A stretch of DNA of 5,841 nucleotides from the NCBI GenBank assembly GCA_025455445.1, contig JALOMN010000303.1:1-5841 (forward strand), read 5' to 3'. Made by a program: the position numbers and the translations under genes. This DNA is from Cyclobacteriaceae bacterium. Its GTDB lineage: Bacteria; Bacteroidota; Bacteroidia; Cytophagales; Cyclobacteriaceae. This document shows positions 1-5,389 of the stretch, piece by piece. Below the pieces are notes generated by a model. It saw nothing but the letters and a program-made list of their open reading frames with translations, searched no databases and was not told the origin of the DNA. The first letter of the stretch is position 1. Each line of letters starts with the position of its first letter.

Positions 1-329
1 ACATAGCGGGCAAAAGGAACGGTGAGGTCATAGCGCAAACCCTTTTCTGAAATACTACTGGTAATCTGTTTTGAGTCTTTCGCGTTAAGTTTCTGGGCGT
101 CTACATCCTTCAGATAGTCGCCAGAATTCAATATTTTAAAAAGCAGTTGATCACCTTCTTCACCATATTTTCCTGTTAGTGTAGACAGGTTTTCCATAGC
201 GGGTGTTTCAATGGGCTGAAAGCCATATTTCTGAAATACGTTCTTAATATTTTCCAGTATAAACTGCCGCTTGGCCATCTGGGTAGGGCCAAAATCGCGC
301 GTGCCTTTCGGTAAAGTGGGTTTTTCCAT
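1..329 (-). CDS. hisS: Histidyl-tRNA synthetase, N-terminal part (gene runs off the left edge)
   Basis: This cytoplasmic class II aminoacyl-tRNA synthetase charges tRNA-His with histidine using ATP. Only the first 109 codons are present. The protein opens with the typical HisRS start KGTRDFGP (residues 8-15). A motif 1 region follows ([13 protein letters not shown], about residues 35-47), then [10 protein letters not shown] and [12 protein letters not shown] (98-109), the characteristic motif 2 lead-in. The stretch between LLFKI and LRYDLT is longer than in E. coli HisRS and contains [16 protein letters not shown], which I recognise as the form common in Bacteroidota. The ATG at 329 puts KGTRDF at the usual distance from the N terminus. 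No Shine-Dalgarno is visible, and the leader is A/T-rich. The gene is divergent from the small basic protein gene at 543. The identity is secure; the catalytic core and anticodon-binding domain lie outside the window. Confidence 0.96.
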   Translation of the reverse strand, partial: MEKPTLPKGTRDFGPTQMAKRQFILENIKNVFQKYGFQPIETPAMENLSTLTGKYGEEGDQLLFKILNSGDYLKDVDAQKLNAKDSKQITSSISEKGLRYDLTVPFARY

Positions 330-381
330 ATTAAATCGTGGCAATTTAACCCAAAATATGCATTGCGACTGAAGTTTTAAT

Positions 382-448
382 AAATCAGATTTTGAAATGA
401 ACGAGTTACTTTAGTAAAGCATTTCAGGATAATGCGGCCATCTGATTT
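382..448. repeat. Nested inverted repeat in the hisS / small-protein divergent region
   Basis: A perfect 9-bp inverted repeat (AAATCAGAT at 382-390, ATCTGATTT at 440-448) encloses a second 7-bp one (TGAAATG at 393-399, CATTTCA at 420-426). Inside that is the small palindrome TTACTTTAGTAA (406-417). On the right side 11-13 unpaired bases separate the two stems, so the folded form has an asymmetric internal loop. There is no T-run on either side, so it is not an intrinsic terminator. It lies upstream of the promoter at 512 and behind the hisS start, so it could be an operator region or a structured part of a long hisS leader. The arms are AT-rich and chance similarity is possible. Confidence 0.4.
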
Positions 449-511
449 CAAGATTTTCGAACTAAATGGAAGAAATTTCAGGTGAGTTGATTTAAAATCG
501 GAAAACCTGAT

Positions 512-520
512 TATTTTTGC
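512..520 (+). promoter_or_regulatory. Bacteroidota-type -7 promoter box for the small basic protein gene
   Basis: TATTTTTGC is a perfect match to the Bacteroidota primary-sigma -7 box TAnnTTTG. A TTG at 487-489 lies 22 bases upstream and could be the -33 element, although it lacks the full TTTG. The expected transcription start is around 525-530, giving a leader of about 15 bases before the ATG at 543. The leader has an A-rich run (533-538) instead of a Shine-Dalgarno, as is usual in this phylum. Confidence 0.65.
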
Positions 521-542
521 GCCCTATTAAACAAAAAAGGCC

Positions 543-695
543 ATGTCAGTAACTCGTTTAAAAAGAAAAAACCGCAAGGATAAGGCTAAAGCTGCCCGCA
601 GAAGAACCGATTTGAAAAATCAGAATTACAAGCCAGTGGCAAAGTCGGTAGATATTGAAAAAATCAAGGAAGAATTTAAAGCTAAGAAGGCTTAA
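543..695 (+). CDS. Small, very basic 50-residue protein, possibly ribosome-associated
   Basis: The gene encodes 50 residues starting MSVTRLKRKNRK and ending IEKIKEEFKAKKA. About 19 residues are Lys or Arg against 6 acidic ones. There is no signal peptide, membrane segment or cysteine. The N-terminal half (residues 5-21) is almost continuous basic charge, as in rRNA-binding extensions; the C-terminal part (37-49) looks like an amphipathic helix. It is well supported as a real gene despite its size: it has a perfect -7 box 23 bases upstream, an ATG in an A-rich leader, and a strong intrinsic terminator 24 bases after its stop. From memory, proteins beginning with (M)xVTRLKRK are widespread in Bacteroidota, and a role on the ribosome would fit the composition and the strong single-gene unit. 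That role is inference; I assign no function. Confidence 0.85.
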   Translation: MSVTRLKRKNRKDKAKAARRRTDLKNQNYKPVAKSVDIEKIKEEFKAKKA

Positions 696-719
696 TTTTC
701 CTTTCTAAATAACTAACAG

Positions 720-750
720 GCCAACAGGGTATTCCTTGTTGGCTTTTTTT
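720..750 (+). terminator. Intrinsic terminator of the small basic protein gene
   Basis: A 10-bp stem (GCCAACAGGG at 720-729 with CCTTGTTGGC at 734-743, one G-U pair) closes a TATT loop and is followed directly by seven T residues (744-750). The T-run is on the plus strand only. The element therefore ends the transcript from 512 rather than the minus-strand phosphoesterase gene, whose stop is at 781. Confidence 0.9.
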
Positions 751-780
751 GTTGACTCCGGTAATTAGCATCATTTCTGA

Positions 781-1290
781 TTATTGAATGATTTCACCTC
801 GCTTGCCAAGTTCTATCACTTCCAGGTTTTTTACTTCTTTACCAGAAATTTCAAATCGCATGATGGTTTTTATGTGATGAAAACCTTGATTTCCGGCAGC
901 ACCCGGGTTAAGGTATAGCATGTTATTGTACTTCACATCTTTCTTTACTCTGAGTATATGCGAATGCCCGCAAATAAATATATCTGGTATGCGCTGGTTT
1001 AATATTTTTTTTATGCGAGGATTATAGTTCGGGGGCGCCCCGCCAATGTGCGTCATCCATATGGTAAGACGCTCGCATTCAAACCAACTATCTTCCGGAA
1101 AACGCACTTGCATTTCCTTATCATCAATATTTCCAAACACTGCGCGCAGTGGTTTGAAATTTTCCAGTTCATCAACTACTGCCCGATCACCAATGTCACC
1201 GGCATGCCAGATTTCATCACAGTCTTTAAAATAGCTGATAACTTTTGGATCCAGGTAACTATGTGTATCAGAAAGAAGACCAATCTTCAT
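781..1290 (-). CDS. YfcE/MJ0936-type calcineurin-like metallophosphoesterase
   Basis: This 169-residue protein belongs to the small metal-dependent phosphodiesterases of the YfcE/MJ0936 family, which act in the cytoplasm on phosphodiester substrates; the natural substrate is usually unknown. All metal-site motifs are present in order: DTH (Asp8, His10), GD (Gly31-Asp32), GNID (Gly53-Asp56), TH (His81) and GHSH (Gly108-His111), so it should be active. The length fits the family (about 160-185 residues), and there is no signal peptide. The ATG at 1290 places the first beta strand MKIGLLSDTH exactly at the N terminus, as in homologues. The gene lies about 90 bases downstream of the helicase gene on the same strand and may be cotranscribed with it. 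A weaker box-like sequence (minus-strand TATTTTG, 1357-1363) could give a separate promoter. An inverted copy of codons 2-5 in the leader may control translation. Confidence 0.93.
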   Translation of the reverse strand: MKIGLLSDTHSYLDPKVISYFKDCDEIWHAGDIGDRAVVDELENFKPLRAVFGNIDDKEMQVRFPEDSWFECERLTIWMTHIGGAPPNYNPRIKKILNQRIPDIFICGHSHILRVKKDVKYNNMLYLNPGAAGNQGFHHIKTIMRFEISGKEVKNLEVIELGKRGEIIQ

Positions 1291-1323
1291 GATTGAAATT
1301 TAATCAATATCAAGATTGGTCTT
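1276..1323 (-). promoter_or_regulatory. 12-bp hairpin enclosing the phosphoesterase start codon
   Basis: Read on the minus strand, AAGACCAATCTT (1323-1312) lies upstream of the start and is the exact reverse complement of AAGATTGGTCTT (1287-1276), which is codons 2-5 of the phosphoesterase. The 24-base loop holds the initiation region and ATG, and within it TGATT can pair with AATCA around seven bases. In RNA this would place the start codon and ribosome landing site inside a closed hairpin. The inverted repeat is directly visible; translational control is inference. No T-run follows on either strand, so it is not a typical terminator. Confidence 0.5.
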
Positions 1324-1381
1324 GTACGTTTCATGATCCTTTGCACTTACTTTTTACAAAATAGCTGCACAGGAAAGAGGA

Positions 1382-2776
1382 TCAATAATTCTTTTCGGAA
1401 GAAATGCTTCTCCAGTCACGGCTTGATCTTCTTGTTGCAGAAGCTGATTTAGTATGTGTTGAACCTGACGATTTTTTTGAATGTGAAGAAGTTGATGGTT
1501 TTGAGTGAACAGACGCAGAACCGGATTTTGATGAACTATGCGTTGACTTAGAAGGTGCATTGCGATTGAATCTCGGCTTGCGCGAATTATTTTGTTGCTG
1601 ATTTCGCGGGGGTACAGTAGCATTAGCTAAAGAAGTATTGGACATCGCATAAGGATTATCTTCCGCTACCGGCAATGATTTTCCGATCAATTTCTGAATA
1701 TCTTTCAGATAAGCTTTCTCTTCACCATCGCAAAAAGATATCGAAATACCACTCGCTCCGGCCCGGCCCGTGCGACCTATGCGGTGAACATAGGTTTCAG
1801 GTATATTGGGTAATTCATAATTGATTACGTGCGACAACTCATCGATATCAATTCCTCTCGCGGCAATATCGGTAGCTACCAACACTCGTGTTTCCTGCGA
1901 CTTGAAATTAGTTAATGCACGTTGGCGTGCATTCTGAGATTTATTTCCGTGAATAGCCTCGGCCATGATGCCGGCCCGATTCAGATCTTTTGCAACACGA
2001 TCTGCACCGTGTTTGGTGCGTGTAAATACTAATGCCGTATTGATGTTATTGCCTTTTAGTAAATGCAACAATAGGTTTTTCTTATTTGCTTTTTCAACAA
2101 AATAGATTTCCTGTTTTACTGTGTTTGCAGTGGAAGAAACAGGAGTAACCTCTACTCTTACAGGATTAGTTAAAATTGTATCAGCCAGTTTTGAAATCTC
2201 TGGAGGCATCGTGGCAGAGAAGAAAATAGTTTGACGTTTGGCTGGTATGCGACCGATAATTTTTTTCACATCATGAATAAAGCCCATGTCGAGCATGCGG
2301 TCGGCTTCGTCAAGCACAAACATTTTAATATGCTCAAGGCGCACATAGCGCTGGTCCATCAGGTCAAGTAAACGACCAGGGGTTGCAATAAGAATATCAA
2401 CCCCCGCGCGCAACGCATCGGTTTGTGACTTTTGAGGTACACCACCAAAAATTACAGTATGACGGATGCGAAGTAATTTGCCATAGGCGGCAAAACTTTC
2501 TCCAATCTGGATAGCAAGTTCTCGTGTGGGCGTAAGTATCAATGTTTTAATTCCAGCAGGTGCTTTTTTATAAAGTTCATCCTGATGGAGAAGTTGAAGA
2601 ATTGGAAGCGCAAAGGCCGCAGTTTTTCCTGTGCCGGTTTGTGCGCAGCCCAGTAAGTCTTGGCGGTCAAGTAATACCGGAATAGCTTTTTCCTGAATGG
2701 GAGTTGGTTTGGTATAACCTTCGGCTTTCAGCGATTTTAAAATAGGTTCAATGAGATGTAATTGTTCGAATGACAT
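1382..2776 (-). CDS. rhlE: DEAD-box ATP-dependent RNA helicase, RhlE type
   Basis: This 464-residue cytoplasmic RNA helicase of the RhlE group unwinds short RNA duplexes using ATP; relatives act in ribosome assembly, RNA decay and cold growth. The motifs are complete: Q motif (Phe3 and GYTKPTPIQ, 20-28), motif I AQTGTGKT (45-52), Ia PTRELA (83-88), Ib TPGRLLD (132-138), II DEAD (156-159), III SAT (187-189), IV LVFTRT (249-254), [10 protein letters not shown] (302-310) and [12 protein letters not shown] (331-340). The N terminus, MSFEQLHL, matches RhlE proteins such as E. coli MSFDSLGL. After residue 378 comes a low-complexity tail of about 85 residues rich in Ser, Lys and Arg, a common RNA-binding extension. 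The ATG at 2776 gives the standard start. A perfect -7 box and a structured leader lie upstream, which suggests post-transcriptional control. The phosphoesterase gene follows on the same strand. Confidence 0.95.
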   Translation of the reverse strand: MSFEQLHLIEPILKSLKAEGYTKPTPIQEKAIPVLLDRQDLLGCAQTGTGKTAAFALPILQLLHQDELYKKAPAGIKTLILTPTRELAIQIGESFAAYGKLLRIRHTVIFGGVPQKSQTDALRAGVDILIATPGRLLDLMDQRYVRLEHIKMFVLDEADRMLDMGFIHDVKKIIGRIPAKRQTIFFSATMPPEISKLADTILTNPVRVEVTPVSSTANTVKQEIYFVEKANKKNLLLHLLKGNNINTALVFTRTKHGADRVAKDLNRAGIMAEAIHGNKSQNARQRALTNFKSQETRVLVATDIAARGIDIDELSHVINYELPNIPETYVHRIGRTGRAGASGISISFCDGEEKAYLKDIQKLIGKSLPVAEDNPYAMSNTSLANATVPPRNQQQNNSRKPRFNRNAPSKSTHSSSKSGSASVHSKPSTSSHSKKSSGSTHTKSASATRRSSRDWRSISSEKNY

Positions 2777-2892
2777 GTGTTAATTGTTGTAATGCACGGT
2801 AACCGTGTAATTGTTTAAAGTTGACGCCTCTTGGCTCGAATCCGCCTGAGCGGCTACGCAGAAAGCGCATTTCTACGGGAATTTGGAGGAGT
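2777..2892 (-). promoter_or_regulatory. Structured 5' leader of the helicase gene
   Basis: Between the promoter box at 2898-2906 and the ATG lie about 115 bases that can fold into several hairpins in minus-strand RNA. The first is an 8-bp stem with one G-U pair and a five-base loop (2857-2877). The second is a GC stem CCGC/GCGG with a tetraloop (2842-2853). The third is a 7-bp stem TACACGG/CCGTGCA with one wobble and a three-base loop (2793-2809), 16 bases before the start codon. The segment is richer in G and C than the region upstream of the promoter. Long structured leaders are known for cold-induced RNA chaperone and helicase genes in other bacteria; a similar role here is inference. I do not recognise a named RNA family. 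Confidence 0.5.
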
Positions 2893-2897
2893 GATGC

Positions 2898-2906
2898 GCA
2901 AAGGTA
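2898..2906 (-). promoter_or_regulatory. Bacteroidota-type -7 promoter box for the helicase gene
   Basis: On the minus strand this reads TACCTTTGC, a perfect TAnnTTTG box. I see no clear TTTG -33 element at 19-22 bases upstream. The expected transcription start is near 2890-2893, giving a leader of about 115 bases. Confidence 0.65.
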
Positions 2907-3118
2907 GCGAATTAATCAGGTAATAGTACTATGCGGATGTGTGCCATCGATTATTCAGACAGCTTGATTTTCATTTTACAGTTTGAAAGATGTGCTTCTT
3001 CCTATTTCGGACTATCCATTATGTGCTAAGTACAATTGAATATCAACTGTTAAACAACAACCTTAAGCTATCTAGGTGTTTAATTGTAGTTAACAAGGAT
3101 TTTTTCATCCATCAACTT
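2907..3118. other. Intergenic region with no gene recognised
   Basis: Together with the helicase leader this forms a 342-bp gap between the helicase and the yqcC-like gene. The part beyond the promoter box is AT-rich. It contains the outer inverted repeat TGTTAA (3048-3053) / TTAACA (3090-3095) with imperfect inner pairing (ACAACCT-like against AGGTGT-like). This may form a weak hairpin downstream of the yqcC-like gene, but no T-run follows on the minus strand. I find no credible coding region, tRNA or terminator here. Confidence 0.45.
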
Positions 3119-3466
3119 TTAAGAGGAAGTTTTGGTATCAGAAGTGATTGGTGAATTAATTAACTGGTCTAATTCACTGAGCAGTTGTTGAAGCACCCTC
3201 GCATTTTCATCACCATCAAAATAGCGCACACCATAAACGCCCAGATTGCTGTTCCTGGGAAACTCACCTCTTTCAGCAATAATTTCATGTATCCGTTCAA
3301 TGAGTACAAACTGAATCCATTGTTCATAACACATGGTGTGCGAACCGAATGGACCCATGTCAACAAAAAAATCATCCGGAAGTGTTTTATCCATCCAACG
3401 ACCTAAACGCTTCAATTCATTTTCAAGCTCGGCTGCTTTTATAGCCGCCAAAGAATAGATATCCAT
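3119..3466 (-). CDS. YqcC-like protein (DUF446 family), function unknown
   Basis: This is a 115-residue soluble, mostly helical protein. The segment from MGPFGSHTMCYEQWIQFVLIERIHEII matches the core of E. coli YqcC, where MEPLEWLQWVLIPRMHDLL is found at the same place, and the overall length (about 110 residues) fits DUF446. The following LGVYGVRYF and the C-terminal helix LLSELDQLIN also correspond to YqcC. No catalytic motif, signal peptide or membrane segment is seen, and the family has no established biochemical function. I chose the ATG at 3466. An upstream in-frame TTG at 3472 would add two residues, and a TGA at 3491-3493 closes the frame. The restored end of the universal stress protein (3484) is only 17 bases upstream, so the two genes are probably one operon. 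Confidence 0.75.
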   Translation of the reverse strand: MDIYSLAAIKAAELENELKRLGRWMDKTLPDDFFVDMGPFGSHTMCYEQWIQFVLIERIHEIIAERGEFPRNSNLGVYGVRYFDGDENARVLQQLLSELDQLINSPITSDTKTSS

Positions 3467-3483
3467 CCACAACAGATTATTAA

Positions 3484-3594
3484 TTAAAAATCACTTCCTG
3501 TAAATTCCTCATCAATGGGATTGTGGAAAGCAAGTAATGGAATATCTGTATAATTTGAAATCTTCTTAGTTAGACTTGGATTAGAAATTTTCTC
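3484..3594 (-). pseudogene. Out-of-frame C-terminal tail of the universal stress protein
   Basis: If one T of the minus-strand run TTT (3597-3595) is skipped after the codon for Val253, reading continues as EKISNPSLTKKISNYTDIPL and on to GSDF, 36 residues, with a TAA at 3486-3484. The segment has the pattern expected at the end of a second Usp domain: a helix with NPSLTKKI, then the last strand TDIPLLAFH. The whole protein would then have 289 residues. The tail ends just before the yqcC-like gene, as expected for an undisturbed operon. The break is most simply a one-base insertion, either in the organism or in the sequence. Confidence 0.8.
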
Positions 3595-4354
3595 AAACCA
3601 AGGTGCGCTTGTGCGTAGAAAGCGCAAACATATCAATTTCTGACTCCTCAATTATTTTGTCTAAGCCCATGCTCACATTATGATCGTTAACAACTTTTGA
3701 GAAAATCCGCGGATACTTAATGAGTGTTTTTACCTCATTTAGAAATTTATCCATGGCGGGGTGCTCTTCAATTTCCTCATCGCTTTCTGAAACATCTACG
3801 TGACCAAGAATTATTTCGGCTTTGAACGCTTCGCCAATAAGCGCAAGGCTCTTTACTGCTTCCAAATCATTGTAAGAAAAATTAGTTGCAAAAAGTATTT
3901 TTTTAGGTGCCCGATAGGTACAGTTTGAAGGAACCGCCAACACCGGACAGTTTGATTCTTCAATAATTTTAGCGGTGTTAGATCCGAATATCATTTTGGT
4001 AAGATTACTGGCCCCTAATGTGCCCATTATAATCAAATCGATATTGCTGGTTGTTGCAGTTTCTAAGATCACCTCTTTGGTTTCTCCAACGCCAACCTGA
4101 GATAGCAACGATGTATTTGGGTATTCGTGCTGAATGGTGTCGGCAATTACCGCAAGTTTTTCTTTAGCCTCTCGGGTAGCATCACCAATTTCATCGGTAA
4201 GAAATGCACTGACAATATTGGTTTTAGATACAGCGGGAGTATATACATGTAATAATTGCAGTGTAGCACCCGTGAGTGCTGCGATTTCAACTGCATATTC
4301 AAGCGCACGATTAGCATTATGCGAAAAATCGGTAGGGAACAGGATGTTTTTCAT
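3593..4354 (-). CDS. Two-domain universal stress protein (UspA family), frame broken near the C terminus
   Basis: This 253-residue cytoplasmic protein has two tandem Usp domains (about 1-142 and 150-253), a form common in Bacteroidota and linked to stress and starvation survival. Domain 1 begins KNILFPTDFS and carries a complete ATP-binding signature G-2X-G-9X-G-S (Gly111, Gly114, Gly124-Ser125), ending in NCPVLAVP, so it likely binds ATP. Domain 2 begins KKILFATNFS but lacks the glycine motif, having LSTHKRTLV at that place, so it is probably non-binding. The frame stops with TGA right after Val253, before the last helix and strand of domain 2; these are intact in the next frame (3484-3594). 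The ATG at 4354 gives the standard start. The gene is divergent from the FKBP gene and probably shares a transcript with the yqcC-like gene downstream. I saw no perfect promoter box in its leader. Confidence 0.9.
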   Translation of the reverse strand: MKNILFPTDFSHNANRALEYAVEIAALTGATLQLLHVYTPAVSKTNIVSAFLTDEIGDATREAKEKLAVIADTIQHEYPNTSLLSQVGVGETKEVILETATTSNIDLIIMGTLGASNLTKMIFGSNTAKIIEESNCPVLAVPSNCTYRAPKKILFATNFSYNDLEAVKSLALIGEAFKAEIILGHVDVSESDEEIEEHPAMDKFLNEVKTLIKYPRIFSKVVNDHNVSMGLDKIIEESEIDMFALSTHKRTLV

Positions 4355-4453
4355 ATCAATTTTCTTGCTGGGTAAGATGCATTATTGAATTCAAAATTGC
4401 TATGACCAAAATCAGGTTTTAGCGATTTAATTAAGATCACTGCAAAATTTTTG

Positions 4454-4462
4454 ATTCCTTTG
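4454..4462 (+). promoter_or_regulatory. Possible -7 promoter box for the FKBP lipoprotein gene
   Basis: TTCCTTTG (4455-4462) differs from TAnnTTTG at one base and lies 25 bases before the ATG at 4488, a spacing like that of the better-supported promoter at 512. No clear TTTG -33 element is seen. The 133-bp region between the divergent usp and FKBP genes must hold both promoters. Confidence 0.3.
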
Positions 4463-4487
4463 TGCGTTTATTTTTAAAATCAGAAAA

Positions 4488-5069
4488 ATGAAAGGTGCGA
4501 AAAGTGTTGTGTTGATGTGGGTTGTAATTTCACTTTATATAAGTTCATGCAGTGATACAGGAAATTTACCCACCATTACTTTTGAAGAACAGTGGAAAAA
4601 GGATACTACTGCTATTGGTAAATATCTCCGAACCAATAATATCAATGCCTTAACTGATGCAAGTGGAATCCGTTTTGTAATTGATTCACTGGCTTCCGGA
4701 TTTCCTCCAAAAAGCAAAAGTTCGGTATTGTTTAAATACAAAGGTGAGTTATTAGATGGAACCGTCTTTGACCAGGGAACCATAAACGGCACAGTAAAAG
4801 ATTATATTTTGGGTTTTCAGATTGGTTTAGCGCTTTTGCCTGAGGGCACTAAAGCACGACTTTTCATTCCTTCTGGATATGGTTACGGAGCCAATGCTAC
4901 CTCAAAAGTTCCGGCTAATTCTAACCTGATTTTTGAGATTACTTTACTGGATGTAATCACATCGGAAACTGAAAAGCAGCGACTGGCAGCAGATACAGTT
5001 GCTATTGATGAGTATTTAGCTACCAATATTGCTTTCAAATGGTACTACTTTCTATACCGGCAGCGCTGA
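4488..5069 (+). CDS. FKBP-type peptidyl-prolyl isomerase lipoprotein, frame broken in the second domain
   Basis: The reading frame has 193 residues. It begins with a lipoprotein signal peptide (MKGAKSVVLMWVVISLYISSC, lipobox Ile18-Ser-Ser-Cys21), so the protein should be lipid-anchored in the envelope. One FKBP domain follows (about 57-157), which should catalyse cis-trans isomerisation of Xaa-Pro bonds and help fold exported proteins. Matches to FKBP active-site positions include Tyr84, Phe94-Asp95, Phe110 at the usual Trp position, Ile127-Pro128, Tyr131/Tyr133 and Phe149. A second unit then begins: EKQRLAADTVAIDEYLATNI (162-181) mirrors EQWKKDTTAIGKYLRTNNI (34-52). From about Ala182 the frame is nonsense and stops at 5069, while the rest of the second FKBP domain reads in another frame (5029-5277). 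The original protein was evidently a tandem-FKBP lipoprotein of roughly 295 residues. Domain 1 alone could still be functional. Confidence 0.9.
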   Translation: MKGAKSVVLMWVVISLYISSCSDTGNLPTITFEEQWKKDTTAIGKYLRTNNINALTDASGIRFVIDSLASGFPPKSKSSVLFKYKGELLDGTVFDQGTINGTVKDYILGFQIGLALLPEGTKARLFIPSGYGYGANATSKVPANSNLIFEITLLDVITSETEKQRLAADTVAIDEYLATNIAFKWYYFLYRQR

Positions 5070-5277
5070 ACCAAATGTTACATTTGATAGCCGTGTGATA
5101 AATTATTTATATGCCTTTCAGGTAGGGTTGCCAAAACTTCCGGAAGGCAGCAAAGCTACCTTATATATTCCTTCAGGTCTTGGGTTTGGCACCGATGCGC
5201 TAACCAGCGGTGGCATCACGGTTCCGGCTAATTCAAATCTTATTTATGAAGTAGAACTTGTTAAAGTGTTTAACTGA
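5029..5277 (+). pseudogene. Second FKBP domain remnant, lacking its first part
   Basis: This frame, open from TTG at 5029, reads LLSNGTTFYTG, then AFQVGLPKLPEGSKATLYIP, then VPANSNLIYEVELVKVF. It parallels domain 1 (LLDGTVFDQG, GFQIGLALLPEGTKARLFIP, VPANSNLIFEITLLDV). It lacks about 35 residues equivalent to Asn53-Glu87 of domain 1 (the DASGIRFVIDS to FKYKGE section) and has no start of its own beyond the TTG. It also departs from FKBP active-site residues, with FYT for FDQ and GLGFG for GYGYG, so it was probably a non-catalytic or divergent domain. The two copies share the 14-mer GTTCCGGCTAATTC (4908-4921 and 5221-5234). It is best read as the C-terminal part of the 4488 gene rather than a separate gene. 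Confidence 0.8.
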
Positions 5278-5333
5278 TTCTATACTACCTTCTCACCTTT
5301 TAACATACGCTATACCTTCTCTTGTAATTTGAA

Positions 5334-5387
5334 TTGAAATAGGTTGTATTATTTCATAGGCTTATGAAATAATACAACCTATTTCAA
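5334..5387. repeat. Perfect 25-bp inverted repeat (4-base loop) just before the VPS10 gene
   Basis: The left arm (5334-5358) and the right arm (5363-5387) are exact reverse complements over 25 bases, separated by GGCT. Each arm is itself partly palindromic, with TGAAATA and TATTTCA flanking GGTTGTAT, so the element holds four TGAAAT/ATTTCA half-sites. It ends two bases before the ATG at 5390. No T-run follows, so it is not a normal intrinsic terminator, although it could still stop or protect the FKBP transcript. If present in the mRNA of the next gene it would form a very stable hairpin at the start codon. It could also be a double operator site on DNA. Weak box-like TAATTTG (5326-5332) precedes it. 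Function is unknown. Confidence 0.9.
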
Positions 5388-5389
5388 CT

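Noticed and set aside
1354..1623. An 89-codon minus-strand frame overlapping the helicase C-terminal tail
   Set aside because: It is a shadow of the low-complexity Ser/Lys/Arg tail in another frame. The helicase frame is continuous and needs no frameshift to explain its end.
2931..3029. A 32-codon plus-strand open frame starting MRMCAIDYSDS in the gap upstream of the helicase gene
   Set aside because: It has no promoter box, no recognisable domain and cysteine-rich, non-descript content. Frames of this length are expected by chance.
3467..3472. TTG at 3472 as start of the yqcC-like gene
   Set aside because: An ATG follows two codons later. The two extra residues have no support, and ATG is the more usual start.
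3593..3600. Programmed +1 frameshifting at GTT TGA G in the universal stress protein gene
   Set aside because: The layout resembles the RF2 site, but there is no Shine-Dalgarno-like stimulator upstream and the P-site codon is not known to be shift-prone. Recoding is not known for Usp proteins.
392..5340. Recurring word TTGAAAT at several intergenic places (392, 1293, 5334) as a shared regulatory motif
   Set aside because: It is a short AT-rich word expected many times by chance in DNA of this composition, and its positions relative to genes are not consistent.
5334..5387. The 25-bp inverted repeat as a standard rho-independent terminator of the FKBP gene
   Set aside because: No T-run follows the right arm on the plus strand, nor the left arm on the minus strand, unlike the clear terminator at 720-750.
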